Assembly: GCF_016862895.1 (NCBI RefSeq)
Contig: NZ_BONV01000026.1
Span: 120,773-184,772 of the forward strand
DNA length: 64,000 nucleotides
Direction of reading: 5' to 3'
DNA from: Planotetraspora kaengkrachanensis
Lineage (GTDB): Bacteria > Actinomycetota > Actinomycetes > Streptosporangiales > Streptosporangiaceae
The translations under genes and the position numbers were made by a program. Below the pieces are notes generated by a model, which did no database searches, was not told where the DNA came from, and saw only the letters and a program-made list of their open reading frames with translations. Below are positions 1 through 8,852 of this stretch, piece after piece; position 1 is the stretch's first letter, and each line of letters starts with the position of its first letter.

Positions 1-2146
1 TCGTGCCCTTCAGCGGAAGCGCGTTGCCGTCGGCGTCCTGGCCGCCGCCGTCCACGAAGGTGTAGGCGCCAAGGTAGTACTGCACGAAGTCGTTGCTCAG
101 CGCGAGACACGGCGGCTTGGTGCCCGTGGTGCACTCGGGCTGGCCAGGGAAGTCGGGCTCGTACCAGTACGCGCCGTTCACGTTCTGTGGGTACAGCGCG
201 TACTTGCCGGTGGCGAGGAGCTTGCCGCCCTCGTTGAGGTAGTCGCGGAAGGCCAGTTCGAGCGCCTCCGCGAGGTTCGCGGCGGTGCCGGCGGGCTGGC
301 CGGCCGCGCGCGGGATGATGTCGTCGCCCGTCTCCCAGACGACGGCCTTGTAGTGGCTGAGCACGCCCAGCGGATGCGGCGCGGTACGGCCGTTCTTGTC
401 GACGTCGTACACGTCGGAGCTGTAGCCGGCCTTCGACAGCGCCGTGGCGTAGTCGTCGGCGTACTTGGCCTCGGTCACGCCCTGGGCCGGGCTCGCGCCG
501 GTGACGTCCTCCGCCGCGACGACGAGCACCTTGCCGCCGATGTCGCCGGCCACCTTGTAGGTGAACGACTCGCTCTTGCCGGTGAGCGAGGTGAACCATA
601 CCTTCACGCTGTCGCCGGGCTTGGCGCCCTTGACCGTGCCGCGGAGCTGGTGGAAGTAGGTGTCGTAACCGTCGCCGTAACGCTCGCCGCCCTTCCACTC
701 GGACGTCGGGGCGACGCGCGGGCTCCCGCCGTTGATCTGGTACCTGAGCAGGACGGGGCCGAGTCTGCGCTGGGCGTCCACCTGGACGACCTGGTCCCTG
801 CCGTAGCTCACGCCGAACTTGTCGACGACGAAGTCGGGGACGGTGTTGCCGAGGTGGCTGACCGGCTTGGTCAGGTTCGGCGCCGACTTGATGATGTCGA
901 GCGCGAACGGCAGTTGCTTCTCGAACTCGGCATGGACCAGCGCCTCGTCGTCGGGGAAGACGAAGCCGCAGCCCTCACACCCCTCCTCGAGCTCCGGCGT
1001 CCACGCCAGCGTGCCGTACTTCGAGTGGGCGTGGTCGGTGGTCTCGCCGTTGGTCGTGTACAGCTCGGCGCCCACGCCGGGGTCGAAGCCGGGGACCGCC
1101 GGGTTCTCGTCCGTCCCGGTCAGAGCCAGGTAGATCGGGTCGTCGGGGGTCTTGGTGGCGACCTGCCAGCCCTGGGGGTAGAGCAGCAGCGGGCCGTAGG
1201 AGTGGTAGTTGACCTGGGCCTTGGGCCGCAGCCGCTTGAGCAGCCCGTCCATGGCCCTGGTCTCCGGCTCGGAGGCCGGCGCCTTGCCGCGGTAGGTCTC
1301 GCTGCTGAAGACGCTGGACGAGCCCTCCTCGTCGTAGCCCCACTTGGTCGGGTAGTTCCGGTTGGGGTCGACGCCGTCGTTCCCGGTGATCTCCCCGTCG
1401 CCGTCGTTGTCGCGCAGGTTCTTGCGCCACAGGCGGTTGCCCTCGGTGAAGGTGAAGTCGTAGCCGTCCGGGTTGGCCACCGGGACGAACCACACCTCGG
1501 TCGAGGACAGCAGCTTGCCGATCTCCGGCTTGGACTTGTTGGCCACGAGGTACTTCAGCAGGCGCATGTCGACCTCGGTGGAGATCCACTCACGCGCGTG
1601 CTGGGTCGCGGAGTAGAGCACCGCCGGCCTGGCCCCGTCCGGCAGGACCCGGGCGAGCTTGGTCAGCTTGACGGCGAGGATGTCCTTGCCCTGAACGGTC
1701 TTGCCGATCGACTGGAGCTTCGCGATGTCCTTGTTGGCGTCGGCGATGGCGCGGAGCTGGTCGGCGATGCCGCCCTTCTGCGAGTAGGAACGCCACACGG
1801 TGTACCCGCCGGCGGCCTGGGCCCGGGCGGCCTGCGACTGCGTCTGGCCCTGGGGGTTGCGGACGGGCTGCGGCCGGTAGCCGAGGATCTGCAGCTTCTT
1901 CAGCTCGGCGGGGGTGGCGGTGAGCTCGATGTGCTCCGTGGCGCCCTCGGCCGTCTGCTGAACGATGTCGAAGCCCTTCTGGGCCAGCGTGCCGCCGGTC
2001 CCGGCTGGGCTGTCCAGCTCGTAAAGCTCTATCTGGTCCGTGGGTGGAAGGGGGTCGGTGGCAACGGCCTGTGCACCGGCGGTCGGCATCAGGGGCGCGA
2101 GCAGTGCGCCGGCCGCAAGGACTGACAAGATCAGTCTTCGGGACAT
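1..2146 (-). CDS. Secreted zinc carboxypeptidase, M14 family (3' end outside window)
   Basis: Exported metallocarboxypeptidase that would remove C-terminal residues from peptides outside the cell. The start gives a signal peptide (MSRRLILSVLAAGALLAP, cleaved near residue 25), then a propeptide-like stretch to about 115 and the M14 domain. The Zn site is visible: H183 and E186 in QHAREW and a later His in NYHSY. The catalytic Glu lies in TPELEEG, followed by an unusual CEGC pair. The visible part is already about 715 residues, much longer than a simple M14 domain, and includes a C-terminal extension like that of other actinobacterial M14 proteins. The gene stands alone and is divergent from the next one. 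Family call is firm; substrate unknown. Confidence 0.93.
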   Translation of the reverse strand, partial: MSRRLILSVLAAGALLAPLMPTAGAQAVATDPLPPTDQIELYELDSPAGTGGTLAQKGFDIVQQTAEGATEHIELTATPAELKKLQILGYRPQPVRNPQGQTQSQAARAQAAGGYTVWRSYSQKGGIADQLRAIADANKDIAKLQSIGKTVQGKDILAVKLTKLARVLPDGARPAVLYSATQHAREWISTEVDMRLLKYLVANKSKPEIGKLLSSTEVWFVPVANPDGYDFTFTEGNRLWRKNLRDNDGDGEITGNDGVDPNRNYPTKWGYDEEGSSSVFSSETYRGKAPASEPETRAMDGLLKRLRPKAQVNYHSYGPLLLYPQGWQVATKTPDDPIYLALTGTDENPAVPGFDPGVGAELYTTNGETTDHAHSKYGTLAWTPELEEGCEGCGFVFPDDEALVHAEFEKQLPFALDIIKSAPNLTKPVSHLGNTVPDFVVDKFGVSYGRDQVVQVDAQRRLGPVLLRYQINGGSPRVAPTSEWKGGERYGDGYDTYFHQLRGTVKGAKPGDSVKVWFTSLTGKSESFTYKVAGDIGGKVLVVAAEDVTGASPAQGVTEAKYADDYATALSKAGYSSDVYDVDKNGRTAPHPLGVLSHYKAVVWETGDDIIPRAAGQPAGTAANLAEALELAFRDYLNEGGKLLATGKYALYPQNVNGAYWYEPDFPGQPECTTGTKPPCLALSNDFVQYYLGAYTFVDGGGQDADGNALPLKGT

Positions 2147-2383
2147 GGATACGACCCTTCGTAGGGAACGATCACCCGAATCTCGCCTGCGGTCAGATCA
2201 CCTGCAAGTCACGCCGGGACTCGTGTAAGTCACGAATTGATCACGGCTTGCTCAATGGTAGATCCTCACAAATCACGAAAAAGTGGGAGATTCCTCCTTA
2301 ATGGGGCATGCGTTTCTCCCGTTCCGGTAGCAGGCATAAAGATCGCCTTCTATAGTTTCGGACCGAATGGGATTGGAGGCCAC

Positions 2384-3271
2384 GTGCGACCGAGGCGCCT
2401 GCTGGGGCTGGCGGTGGTAGCCACCGCGTTACTCGGAACGTTCGCGGTACCCGTCGCGCAGGCCGCGCCGGACGAGCAGGCGACGCTGGCCAAGCTCACC
2501 AAGCAGGCCGACGAGCTCACCAAGGCCTACCGCGGTGAGATCGCCAGTCTCGAGGACGCGAAGACCGCCGTGAAGAAGGCCTCGTCCCGGGCCAAGAAGC
2601 TCAAGGGGCAACTCGGTGCGGCCGAGGACCGGGTCGCCGAGTTCGCCCAGACGTCGTACATGGGCGGCGGACTGGACGACTCGCAGTTGTTCAGCCTGAA
2701 CATCGACCCCGGCACCGTCTCCACGATGTCGTACCTGTCCACGCAGAAGGCCGCGCAGCTCACCACCGTCAGGCAGCTCATCGCGGACCACAAGAAGGCC
2801 ACGGAGGACGCCGACGAGGAGATCGCCAAGCTGGAGAAGGACATCAAGGACCTCCAGTCGAAGCGGCGAGACGTCGAGCGGCGCATGGCCAAGTTCGGCA
2901 TCCAGCAGCCAGGCTCGGCGTCGGGCCTGACCGCCCGCCTGGTCAACGTGCGGGCCGCGATCATGTCGCAGTTCCCGATGCCGTTCGGTGTCGGATGCCT
3001 GCGCGTCGGCGACCCGGGCGAGCACGGCAAGGGCCGCGCCTGCGACTTCATGATGAGCTCCGGCGGCCGCCTGCCGGACGCCGTGGCCAAGGAGCGCGGC
3101 GACGCCCTGGCCCAGTGGTGCATCAGCCACGCCGACCAGTACGGGATCATGTACATCATCTGGCAGCAGCGCATCTACGACATGCGCACCGGCGGCGGCT
3201 GGAAGATGATGGAGGACCGCGGCGGCACCACGGCCAACCACTACGACCACGTGCACGTCTCGGTGTTGTGA
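2384..3271 (+). CDS. Secreted coiled-coil protein with C-terminal ARB_07466-like domain
   Basis: A 295-aa exported protein. I chose the GTG start because GGAGG lies a few bases upstream and it begins a clean signal peptide (VRPRRLLGLAVVATALLG, cleaved after AQA). An in-frame start 147 bp upstream would add a non-signal extension. Residues about 30-180 are Lys/Glu/Ala-rich and predict two coiled-coil helices, as in cell-wall hydrolase N-termini. Residues about 200-295 form a compact domain with conserved Cys (GVGCL, RACDF, WCISH) ending HYDHVHVSVL, resembling the ARB_07466-like/M15-type fold. A cell-wall role is inferred from signal, coiled coil and fold; activity is unknown. Confidence 0.8.
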   Translation: MRPRRLLGLAVVATALLGTFAVPVAQAAPDEQATLAKLTKQADELTKAYRGEIASLEDAKTAVKKASSRAKKLKGQLGAAEDRVAEFAQTSYMGGGLDDSQLFSLNIDPGTVSTMSYLSTQKAAQLTTVRQLIADHKKATEDADEEIAKLEKDIKDLQSKRRDVERRMAKFGIQQPGSASGLTARLVNVRAAIMSQFPMPFGVGCLRVGDPGEHGKGRACDFMMSSGGRLPDAVAKERGDALAQWCISHADQYGIMYIIWQQRIYDMRTGGGWKMMEDRGGTTANHYDHVHVSVL

Positions 3272-3303
3272 CGGCCGGCCCCCAGAGGATGCGCTGAGGG
3301 CGG

Positions 3304-4590
3304 TCAGCCCTGCTTCGCGAGGAACTCCCTCAGCCAGTGGTAGGACGCCTTCGGCGTGCGCTCCTGGGTGTCGAAGTCGACGTGCACCAGCCCGAATCGC
3401 TGGTGGTAGCCCTCGGCCCACTCGAAGTTGTCGAGCAGCGACCACACGAAGTAGCCGCGGACGTCCACGCCCTCGGCCTGGGCCCGCCGCATGGCCGCGA
3501 TGTGGCCGTCGAGGTATTCGATCCGCGCCCGGTCGTCGACGCCCTCGTAGGAGCAGCCGTTCTCGGTGATGTAGACGGGCGGGAGCGCCGTGCCGTACCG
3601 GGTCTTGAGCGAGACGAGGAGTTCGCACAGACCGTCGGGGACCACGGGCCAGCCGAACGCCGTTGTTGGGTAGCCGGTGACGCCGGCGTCGGTGAACGGC
3701 AGGCTGTCGGAGCCCGGTCCCGCTATCCGGGTGGGGTTGTAGTAGTTGATCCCCAGGCCGTCGAGGGGCTGGGCGATGATCTCCAAATCCCCGGTACGGA
3801 CGAAGTCCAGCTCTGCCATGCCGTACGCCGAAAAATCGGGATATGCGGACAGGAGGAGAGGGTCGTTGAACAGCCGGTTGTGCAGGGTGTCGTAGGCCTC
3901 GGCGGCGGCCAGGTCCTCGGTGGAGTCCGAGGCCGGCCACACGGGCGTGCAGTTGTTGGTGATCAGCACGCGCTCGGCGCCGACGCCGCGCAGGGCCTGT
4001 ACGGCCAGGCCGTGCGCGAGCAACTGGTGGTGGGCCGCGGGCAGCGCGTCGAGGAACAGGGCCTTGCCGGGGGCGTGGATGCCGAGGCCGTAGCCGAACA
4101 CCATGTGGATGAAGGGCTCGTTGAGCGTGATCCACGTCGTGACGCGGTCGGAGAGGCGGTCCGCCACGACGGCGGCGTAATCGGCGAAGTACGCGGAGAC
4201 GTCGCGGTTGAGCCAGCCGCCCTCGTCCTCCAGGGCCTGAGGGAGATCCCAGTGGAAGAGCGTGGGCGTGGGGGCGATGCCCTTCTCGCACAGCGCGTCC
4301 ACGAGGCGGTCGTAGAAGTCGAGACCGGCCGCGTTGACCGCGCCGCGTCCGGACGGCTGGACGCGCGGCCAGGAGATCGAGAAGCGATAGGCGTTCAGGC
4401 CCGCCTCCGCCATCAGCGCGACGTCCTCGGGCCACCGGTGATAGTGGTCGCAGGCGACGTCGCCGGTGTGGCCGTCTCGGATCCGGCCGGGTTCATGGGA
4501 GAAGGCGTCCCAGATCGACGGGCCCTTGCCGTCCTCGTGGGCGGCCCCTTCGATCTGGTAGGACGCGGTGGCCGTACCCCAGAGGAACAT
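3304..4590 (-). CDS. Beta-glucosidase, GH1 family
   Basis: Retaining beta-glycosidase of 428 aa hydrolysing beta-glucosides or related disaccharides, probably cytoplasmic (no signal peptide). Both catalytic motifs are present: acid/base E158 in TLNEP and nucleophile E343 in ITENG. FLWGTATASYQIEG near the N-terminus is the family's usual opening, only a few residues shorter than typical. AGGAGG lies 4 bases before the ATG. It is divergent from a TetR regulator across 77 bp, which suggests local control. Substrate preference cannot be read from sequence. Confidence 0.95.
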   Translation of the reverse strand: MFLWGTATASYQIEGAAHEDGKGPSIWDAFSHEPGRIRDGHTGDVACDHYHRWPEDVALMAEAGLNAYRFSISWPRVQPSGRGAVNAAGLDFYDRLVDALCEKGIAPTPTLFHWDLPQALEDEGGWLNRDVSAYFADYAAVVADRLSDRVTTWITLNEPFIHMVFGYGLGIHAPGKALFLDALPAAHHQLLAHGLAVQALRGVGAERVLITNNCTPVWPASDSTEDLAAAEAYDTLHNRLFNDPLLLSAYPDFSAYGMAELDFVRTGDLEIIAQPLDGLGINYYNPTRIAGPGSDSLPFTDAGVTGYPTTAFGWPVVPDGLCELLVSLKTRYGTALPPVYITENGCSYEGVDDRARIEYLDGHIAAMRRAQAEGVDVRGYFVWSLLDNFEWAEGYHQRFGLVHVDFDTQERTPKASYHWLREFLAKQG

Positions 4591-4610
4591 GCCGCCTCCT
4601 GCTCGCTCTT

Positions 4611-4629
4611 ATGTGAGTAGAGCTCATGT
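4611..4629. promoter_or_regulatory. Candidate operator between GH1 and TetR genes
   Basis: An imperfect inverted repeat, ATGTGAG-5 nt-CTCATGT (5 of 7 arm positions pair; TGAG/CTCA is perfect), sits in the 77-bp divergent gap. Position and symmetry fit a TetR operator controlling both genes. The arms are short, so the call is tentative. Confidence 0.3.
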
Positions 4630-4667
4630 TAAACCGCCTGCCGCCGGAATCGGGAGACAATGACGGA

Positions 4668-5318
4668 ATGACGGACGCCACGGGAGGAACACTGCGTCGC
4701 CGGCCGGCCCAGCGTCGAAGTCAGGAGCGGGTCGAGCGGATGCTGGACGAGTGCGCCCGGCTGCTCGACGAGGGAGGGTACGACGCGCTGACGACCAAGG
4801 AGGTCGCGCGCCGGGCCGAGGTGCCGATCGGGACCTTCTACCAGTTCTTCTCCGACAAGCAGGGCCTGGTCAAGGCACTCGCGCTGCGCAATCTCGACGC
4901 CTTCCTCGACAGCGTGGCCACCCGGCTGGCCGCCGCCGCTCCCTCGGGCTGGACCGACGTGGTCGACCTGGGCATCGACGAGTTCGTGCGGATGAAGCGG
5001 ACGGTCCCCGGGTTCGGCGTCGTCGACTTCGGCGAGGTCCAGGCGTCGCCGGGCGGCCCCGGCCTGCCCGGCACCCAGCGGATGCTGGACGCCGCGCTGG
5101 AGAACAACGTCATCGTGGCCGACCGGCTGCGCTCGCTCACCACCGACGTGCTCGGCCTGCCGCGGGGCGAGGAGACGGCGCGGGCGTTCCTGGTGGCCGT
5201 CGAGGCGGCGGACGCGGTCCTGAAACTCGCGTTCCGTGCCCACCCCGACGGCGACCCGGACCTGATCGCCGAGTGCAAGCGCCTGGTCCGCCGTTATCTC
5301 GCCGACCACCTCGTGTAG
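4668..5318 (+). CDS. TetR/AcrR family transcriptional regulator
   Basis: A 216-aa one-component repressor. The N-terminal HTH spans about residues 20-65, with the recognition region TKEVARRAEVPIGTFYQFF typical of TetR. The helical C-terminal domain would bind an unknown ligand. The ATG at 4668 has GGGAGA upstream; an earlier in-frame ATG at 4626 would add 14 residues that look like leader. It is divergent from the GH1 gene, its likeliest target, and convergent with the aldo/keto reductase. Confidence 0.9.
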   Translation: MTDATGGTLRRRPAQRRSQERVERMLDECARLLDEGGYDALTTKEVARRAEVPIGTFYQFFSDKQGLVKALALRNLDAFLDSVATRLAAAAPSGWTDVVDLGIDEFVRMKRTVPGFGVVDFGEVQASPGGPGLPGTQRMLDAALENNVIVADRLRSLTTDVLGLPRGEETARAFLVAVEAADAVLKLAFRAHPDGDPDLIAECKRLVRRYLADHLV

Positions 5319-5330
5319 CCCGAGGTGTGA

Positions 5331-6242
5331 TCAGGCGGGGAGGTCGAGACGCGCCCGCAGGTCGTCGTCGAGCTTGACGTCGGCGAGCAGTTCCTCGAGC
5401 TGGGCGAGCGAACTCACCCCCACGATCGGGACGATGCCCTGCGCCTGAAGCCAGGCGAGCACCACCTGGTTCCTGGTCGCGCCCAGTTCGCCGGCCACCT
5501 CGTCGAGCACGGCGAGCCGCCTGGCCGTGCCGGGATGGTCGTAGGTCTCCGGGAGAGGCTTGCTCGTGTACGCGCCCGAGAGCAGCGACGAGTAGACCCA
5601 GAGGGTCAGCCCGGGCTCGGAGCGCACGTAGTCCAGCGTCTCCTCGCTGACCTGCACATGGCCTCCCTCGGGCAGTCGCACGCCGGGGCGCGGGCGCAGG
5701 TAGGAGTGGCGGAGCTGGACATGGGTGTACGGCGTCCGGCCCTGCGCCGCGGCCAGTGATCTGGCCCGCTCCAGCCGCCACGTGGCGTGGTTGCTCGCGC
5801 CGATCTCCCTGACCTTCCCGGACGTCACCAGGTCGCCGAAGGCCCCGACGGACTCCTCCAGCGGCACCGAACGGTCCTCGATGTGGGCCCAGTAGACGTC
5901 GATGTGGTCGACGCCGAGACGCCGCAGGCTGCCCTCGGCCGCGTCCCGGATCACACGGGCCGACAGTCCCTCGGCCGAGTCGAGCGTCAGGTCACCGGGG
6001 ACCGTCGGACGGCCCCCGCACTTGGTGCTCACGACGACCTGGTCCCGGTTTCGCCTGGAGGCGAGCCATCGGCCGATCGTGGCCTCGCTCTCGTCGCCGG
6101 TCGCGCCGGAGAGCCAGAAGGGGTAGTTGTTCGCGGTGTCGACGAGTGTTCCCCCGCCCTCGACGAAACGGTCGAGGATGGCGAAGGAGGTCTCCTCGTC
6201 CACGGTGGTCCCGAAGGGGATGGTCCCCAATGCGATCGTCAT
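5331..6242 (-). CDS. Aldo/keto reductase
   Basis: NAD(P)H-dependent oxidoreductase of 303 aa with a TIM-barrel fold, reducing carbonyls. The tetrad is visible: Asp and Tyr in VDTANNYPF, Lys in STKCGG and His in YWAHIED. The ATG at 6242 (MTIALGTIPFG) is preferred over an in-frame start 69 bp upstream because a MerR-type promoter would place its transcription start at about this ATG, giving a leaderless message. It is divergent from a MerR regulator with a perfect operator between them, so it is probably the regulated target, perhaps in aldehyde or electrophile detoxification (inference). Confidence 0.9.
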   Translation of the reverse strand: MTIALGTIPFGTTVDEETSFAILDRFVEGGGTLVDTANNYPFWLSGATGDESEATIGRWLASRRNRDQVVVSTKCGGRPTVPGDLTLDSAEGLSARVIRDAAEGSLRRLGVDHIDVYWAHIEDRSVPLEESVGAFGDLVTSGKVREIGASNHATWRLERARSLAAAQGRTPYTHVQLRHSYLRPRPGVRLPEGGHVQVSEETLDYVRSEPGLTLWVYSSLLSGAYTSKPLPETYDHPGTARRLAVLDEVAGELGATRNQVVLAWLQAQGIVPIVGVSSLAQLEELLADVKLDDDLRARLDLPA

Positions 6243-6249
6243 GCCGCCC

Positions 6250-6280
6250 ACCCTGCAAGCTGGAGTGCACTCCAGCGCAA
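6250..6280 (-). promoter_or_regulatory. MerR-type promoter/operator for the aldo/keto reductase
   Basis: On the minus strand TTGCGC (6280-6275) and CAGGGT (6255-6250) are separated by 19 bp, the long spacer typical of MerR-activated promoters. The spacer holds CTGGAGTGCACTCCAG (6260-6275), a perfect 16-bp palindrome of the class bound by MerR proteins. The -10 ends 7 nt before the ATG at 6242, which predicts leaderless translation. Confidence 0.75.
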
Positions 6281-6343
6281 CCCCCGAGTTTCCGGGGAGG
6301 ACGGCCGCCACGCCCGGGCGGAACGCATGCCAGGATCGAAGGC

Positions 6344-6736
6344 GTGGTCGCCTACACCCCCGGACAGGTCGTCGAGGAGACGGGGTTCAGCCTCGACACC
6401 CTCCGTTACTACGAGCGCATCGGCCTGCTGGAACCGATCGGGCGCAACGCGTCGGGCCAGCGGAGATTCACCGAGGGAGACGTCAGCTGGCTCGGCATGG
6501 TCCGCTGCCTCCGGGACACGGGCATGCCCATCGCCGAGATGGTGCGTTTCGCCGAGCTGGTGCGGGCCGGCGACCAGACCATCCGGGAGCGCGTCGAGGT
6601 GCTGGAGGCGCACGACCGGAGAGTCGAGGAGCAGTTCGCCGACCTGCGGGAGAAGCAGGAGGCGCTCCAGCGCAAGATCCAGTACTACAAGGACGTCCTG
6701 TCCATCCCCGACGGCGTCTACGACGCCCAAGGGTGA
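6344..6736 (+). CDS. MerR family transcriptional regulator
   Basis: A 130-aa regulator. The winged HTH occupies residues about 3-70 (TPGQVVEETGFSLDTLRYYERIGLLEP, then the wing with SGQRRF), followed by a dimerisation coiled coil to the end. No Cys cluster for metal binding is visible at the C-terminus, so a metal-sensing role is not supported. The GTG at 6344 is the only start that fits the domain edge; earlier in-frame starts would run through the operator. It is divergent from the aldo/keto reductase. Confidence 0.9.
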   Translation: MVAYTPGQVVEETGFSLDTLRYYERIGLLEPIGRNASGQRRFTEGDVSWLGMVRCLRDTGMPIAEMVRFAELVRAGDQTIRERVEVLEAHDRRVEEQFADLREKQEALQRKIQYYKDVLSIPDGVYDAQG

Positions 6737-6750
6737 GCAGGCGTCGTGAC

Positions 6751-8673
6751 TCAGGTGTCGCGGTAGGCGTCGGCCTGCAGGTTGTAGAGGTCGGCGTAGA
6801 GGCCGTCGAGGGTGATGAGCTCCACGTGGGTGCCCTGCTCCACGACCTTGCCGTGGTCGAGGACGTAGATCCGGTCGGCATAGCGGACACTCGCCAGCCG
6901 ATGTGTGATCAGCACGACCGTCCGGCCGTCGGCGTGCCGCCTGATCCGCTCGAACAGAGCGTGCTCGGCCCGGGCGTCCAGCGCGGCGGTCGGCTCGTCG
7001 CAGATCAGCAGAGGGGCGTCCCGGTAGAACCCCCGGGCGACGGCGATCCGCTGCCACTGGCCGCCTGACAGCTCCTGTCCGTCCTTGAACCGCCGGTCGA
7101 GCAGCGTGCGGTATCCGTGGGGAAGCTCGGCGATGACCTGGTCGGCCCCGGCCACCTCCGCCGCCTGGTGGATCGCCTCCTCGGACTTCTCCATGCCCAT
7201 GGTGATGTTGTGGCGGGCCGTCAGGGGCCATCGGGTGTGATCCTGGGCGATGACCGCGATGTTCGCCCTGAGCCGGTCGGGATCGACCTGCCTCAGATCG
7301 GTCTCGTCCCACATGACACGCCCGTTGTCCGGGTCGTAGAGCCCCGCGAGGATCTTCGCCAGCGTGGTCTTGCCCGACCCGTTCTCGCCGACGAGGGCCA
7401 CGACCTCCCCGCGGTCGACATGGACGGTGACCCCGCGAAGCGAGGGGGTGTCGGCAGCCGGATAGCTGTAGGTCACGTCTTCGGCCAGGATGCGGTCGAA
7501 ACGGGTGGGCGCCTCACCGGTCCGCCCGGCCGGGACCCGCGACTCGGCCTGGGCGATGAATTCGAGGAAGTCGGTGAAGTACAGCCCTTCCTCGTAGAGC
7601 CGGTTGGTCGCGTACATGAAGTTGGCCAGGGACGTCTGGCCGGACCGGATGGCGAGCACCGCGGTGCCGGCCACCGCGAGCGGGACCGCGCCAAGAGCCA
7701 GGAGCAGGCCGAGCGCCACGAACACCGCGCCCTGCCCGATGCCGCCGAGCCCCTCGCCGGCCACGCGGGCGAACGTCTGGCGCCTCGCCAGGTCGAGCAG
7801 GACCCTCTGCTCCGACCGCGCGATGCGGTCGTACATCCGCAGCAGGAAGCCGCGCATGGTGAACGTGCGCACCTCGGCGGCGGTGTCCTTGTCCGCGAGC
7901 AGCTCGGTGACGATCCACTTGCGACGTCGCTGGGGCACGAGCAGGAGGTCGGTCGAGTAGCCCATCCGGGCCGCCCGCACCGCCGCCCACGCGTCGGGCA
8001 GGACCGCCAGGAGCAGCAACGGAAGAAGCACCGGGTGCAGGACGCCGAGCACTCCGGCGGCCGCCACGATTCCGATGGCGCCGGTGAGGCTGTCGATCGT
8101 GGTGCGCACCACCGCGTCGGCCGTGTCCATGCCGCGGATCCGCGCCCGCTGCAGCGAGTCGTGGAAGTCGGGATCGTCGAAGCTCACCAGGTCGACCTGG
8201 CTGGTCAGGCCATAGAGGCGCTGCTCGGCGATCCTGTCGACCTGCGGGCCGAGCCTGCTCTGCGCCCACCCGGCGCCGGCCTGCAGGACGGTCCTGATCG
8301 TCGCCGCGGCGCCGACCAGCAGGAGGCTGGGCAGCGCCGCCCGGACGCGGTCGGGAGTCGGGCCCGACTCGAACAGCGCGGTCAGCACACCCGTGGTTGC
8401 CAGCAGCCCGAAGGCGGTGAAGACGCCCCCGAGCACGCTCAGCACGACGGTCGCCGTCGTGTCGCGCGGACTCGCCTGCCAGGCCATGCCGAGCGCCTGC
8501 CGGATCAGGTACGGCAGGCGGCGCGCCACGGTGAGGAAGCCGACGCCCGCCATGGCGTCACCATGGCGGAACCACGTGATCGCGTCGAGATCAGCGAGGT
8601 CCGGCACATCCCCGTCCGGATCGGAGTCACCGGGGGGATCGCGTCGGGCCGTGCCGGGGGGAATGACAGCCAT
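6751..8673 (-). CDS. ABC transporter, fused permease-ATPase (exporter type)
   Basis: A half-size exporter of 640 aa. The N-terminal transmembrane domain has about six helices (residues 60-380). The ATPase domain has Walker A GENGSGKTT near 429, signature LSGGQWQRIAVAR near 535, Walker B LLICDEP near 555 and an H-loop ITHRL. The ATG at 8673 is chosen; the frame stays open 69 bp further up with weak coding character. Such proteins export peptides, lipids or drugs as homo- or heterodimers. No substrate gene is adjacent. The TMD degenerates from classic multidrug exporters, so substrate is open. Confidence 0.92.
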   Translation of the reverse strand: MAVIPPGTARRDPPGDSDPDGDVPDLADLDAITWFRHGDAMAGVGFLTVARRLPYLIRQALGMAWQASPRDTTATVVLSVLGGVFTAFGLLATTGVLTALFESGPTPDRVRAALPSLLLVGAAATIRTVLQAGAGWAQSRLGPQVDRIAEQRLYGLTSQVDLVSFDDPDFHDSLQRARIRGMDTADAVVRTTIDSLTGAIGIVAAAGVLGVLHPVLLPLLLLAVLPDAWAAVRAARMGYSTDLLLVPQRRRKWIVTELLADKDTAAEVRTFTMRGFLLRMYDRIARSEQRVLLDLARRQTFARVAGEGLGGIGQGAVFVALGLLLALGAVPLAVAGTAVLAIRSGQTSLANFMYATNRLYEEGLYFTDFLEFIAQAESRVPAGRTGEAPTRFDRILAEDVTYSYPAADTPSLRGVTVHVDRGEVVALVGENGSGKTTLAKILAGLYDPDNGRVMWDETDLRQVDPDRLRANIAVIAQDHTRWPLTARHNITMGMEKSEEAIHQAAEVAGADQVIAELPHGYRTLLDRRFKDGQELSGGQWQRIAVARGFYRDAPLLICDEPTAALDARAEHALFERIRRHADGRTVVLITHRLASVRYADRIYVLDHGKVVEQGTHVELITLDGLYADLYNLQADAYRDT

Positions 8674-8852
8674 GCGTGTCAGTGTGAACACCCCGACCGA
8701 CAATCCGCCACGGCCGGTGACCCTGACGTCACCCTGGTGCACCCGCTTTCCGCCGCGCGAAGCGGTGACGGTGCGGCCCGGCCCGTGATCGGCTTCCGGG
8801 CGGGACCTACACCTGCCGGGGCCGACCCGGGCCGAACCTCCGCCGGCCGGCC

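Noticed and set aside
353..2125. 590-aa plus-strand open frame opposite the M14 gene
   Set aside because: It is the antisense shadow of a high-GC gene; the minus strand has the signal peptide and zinc motifs.
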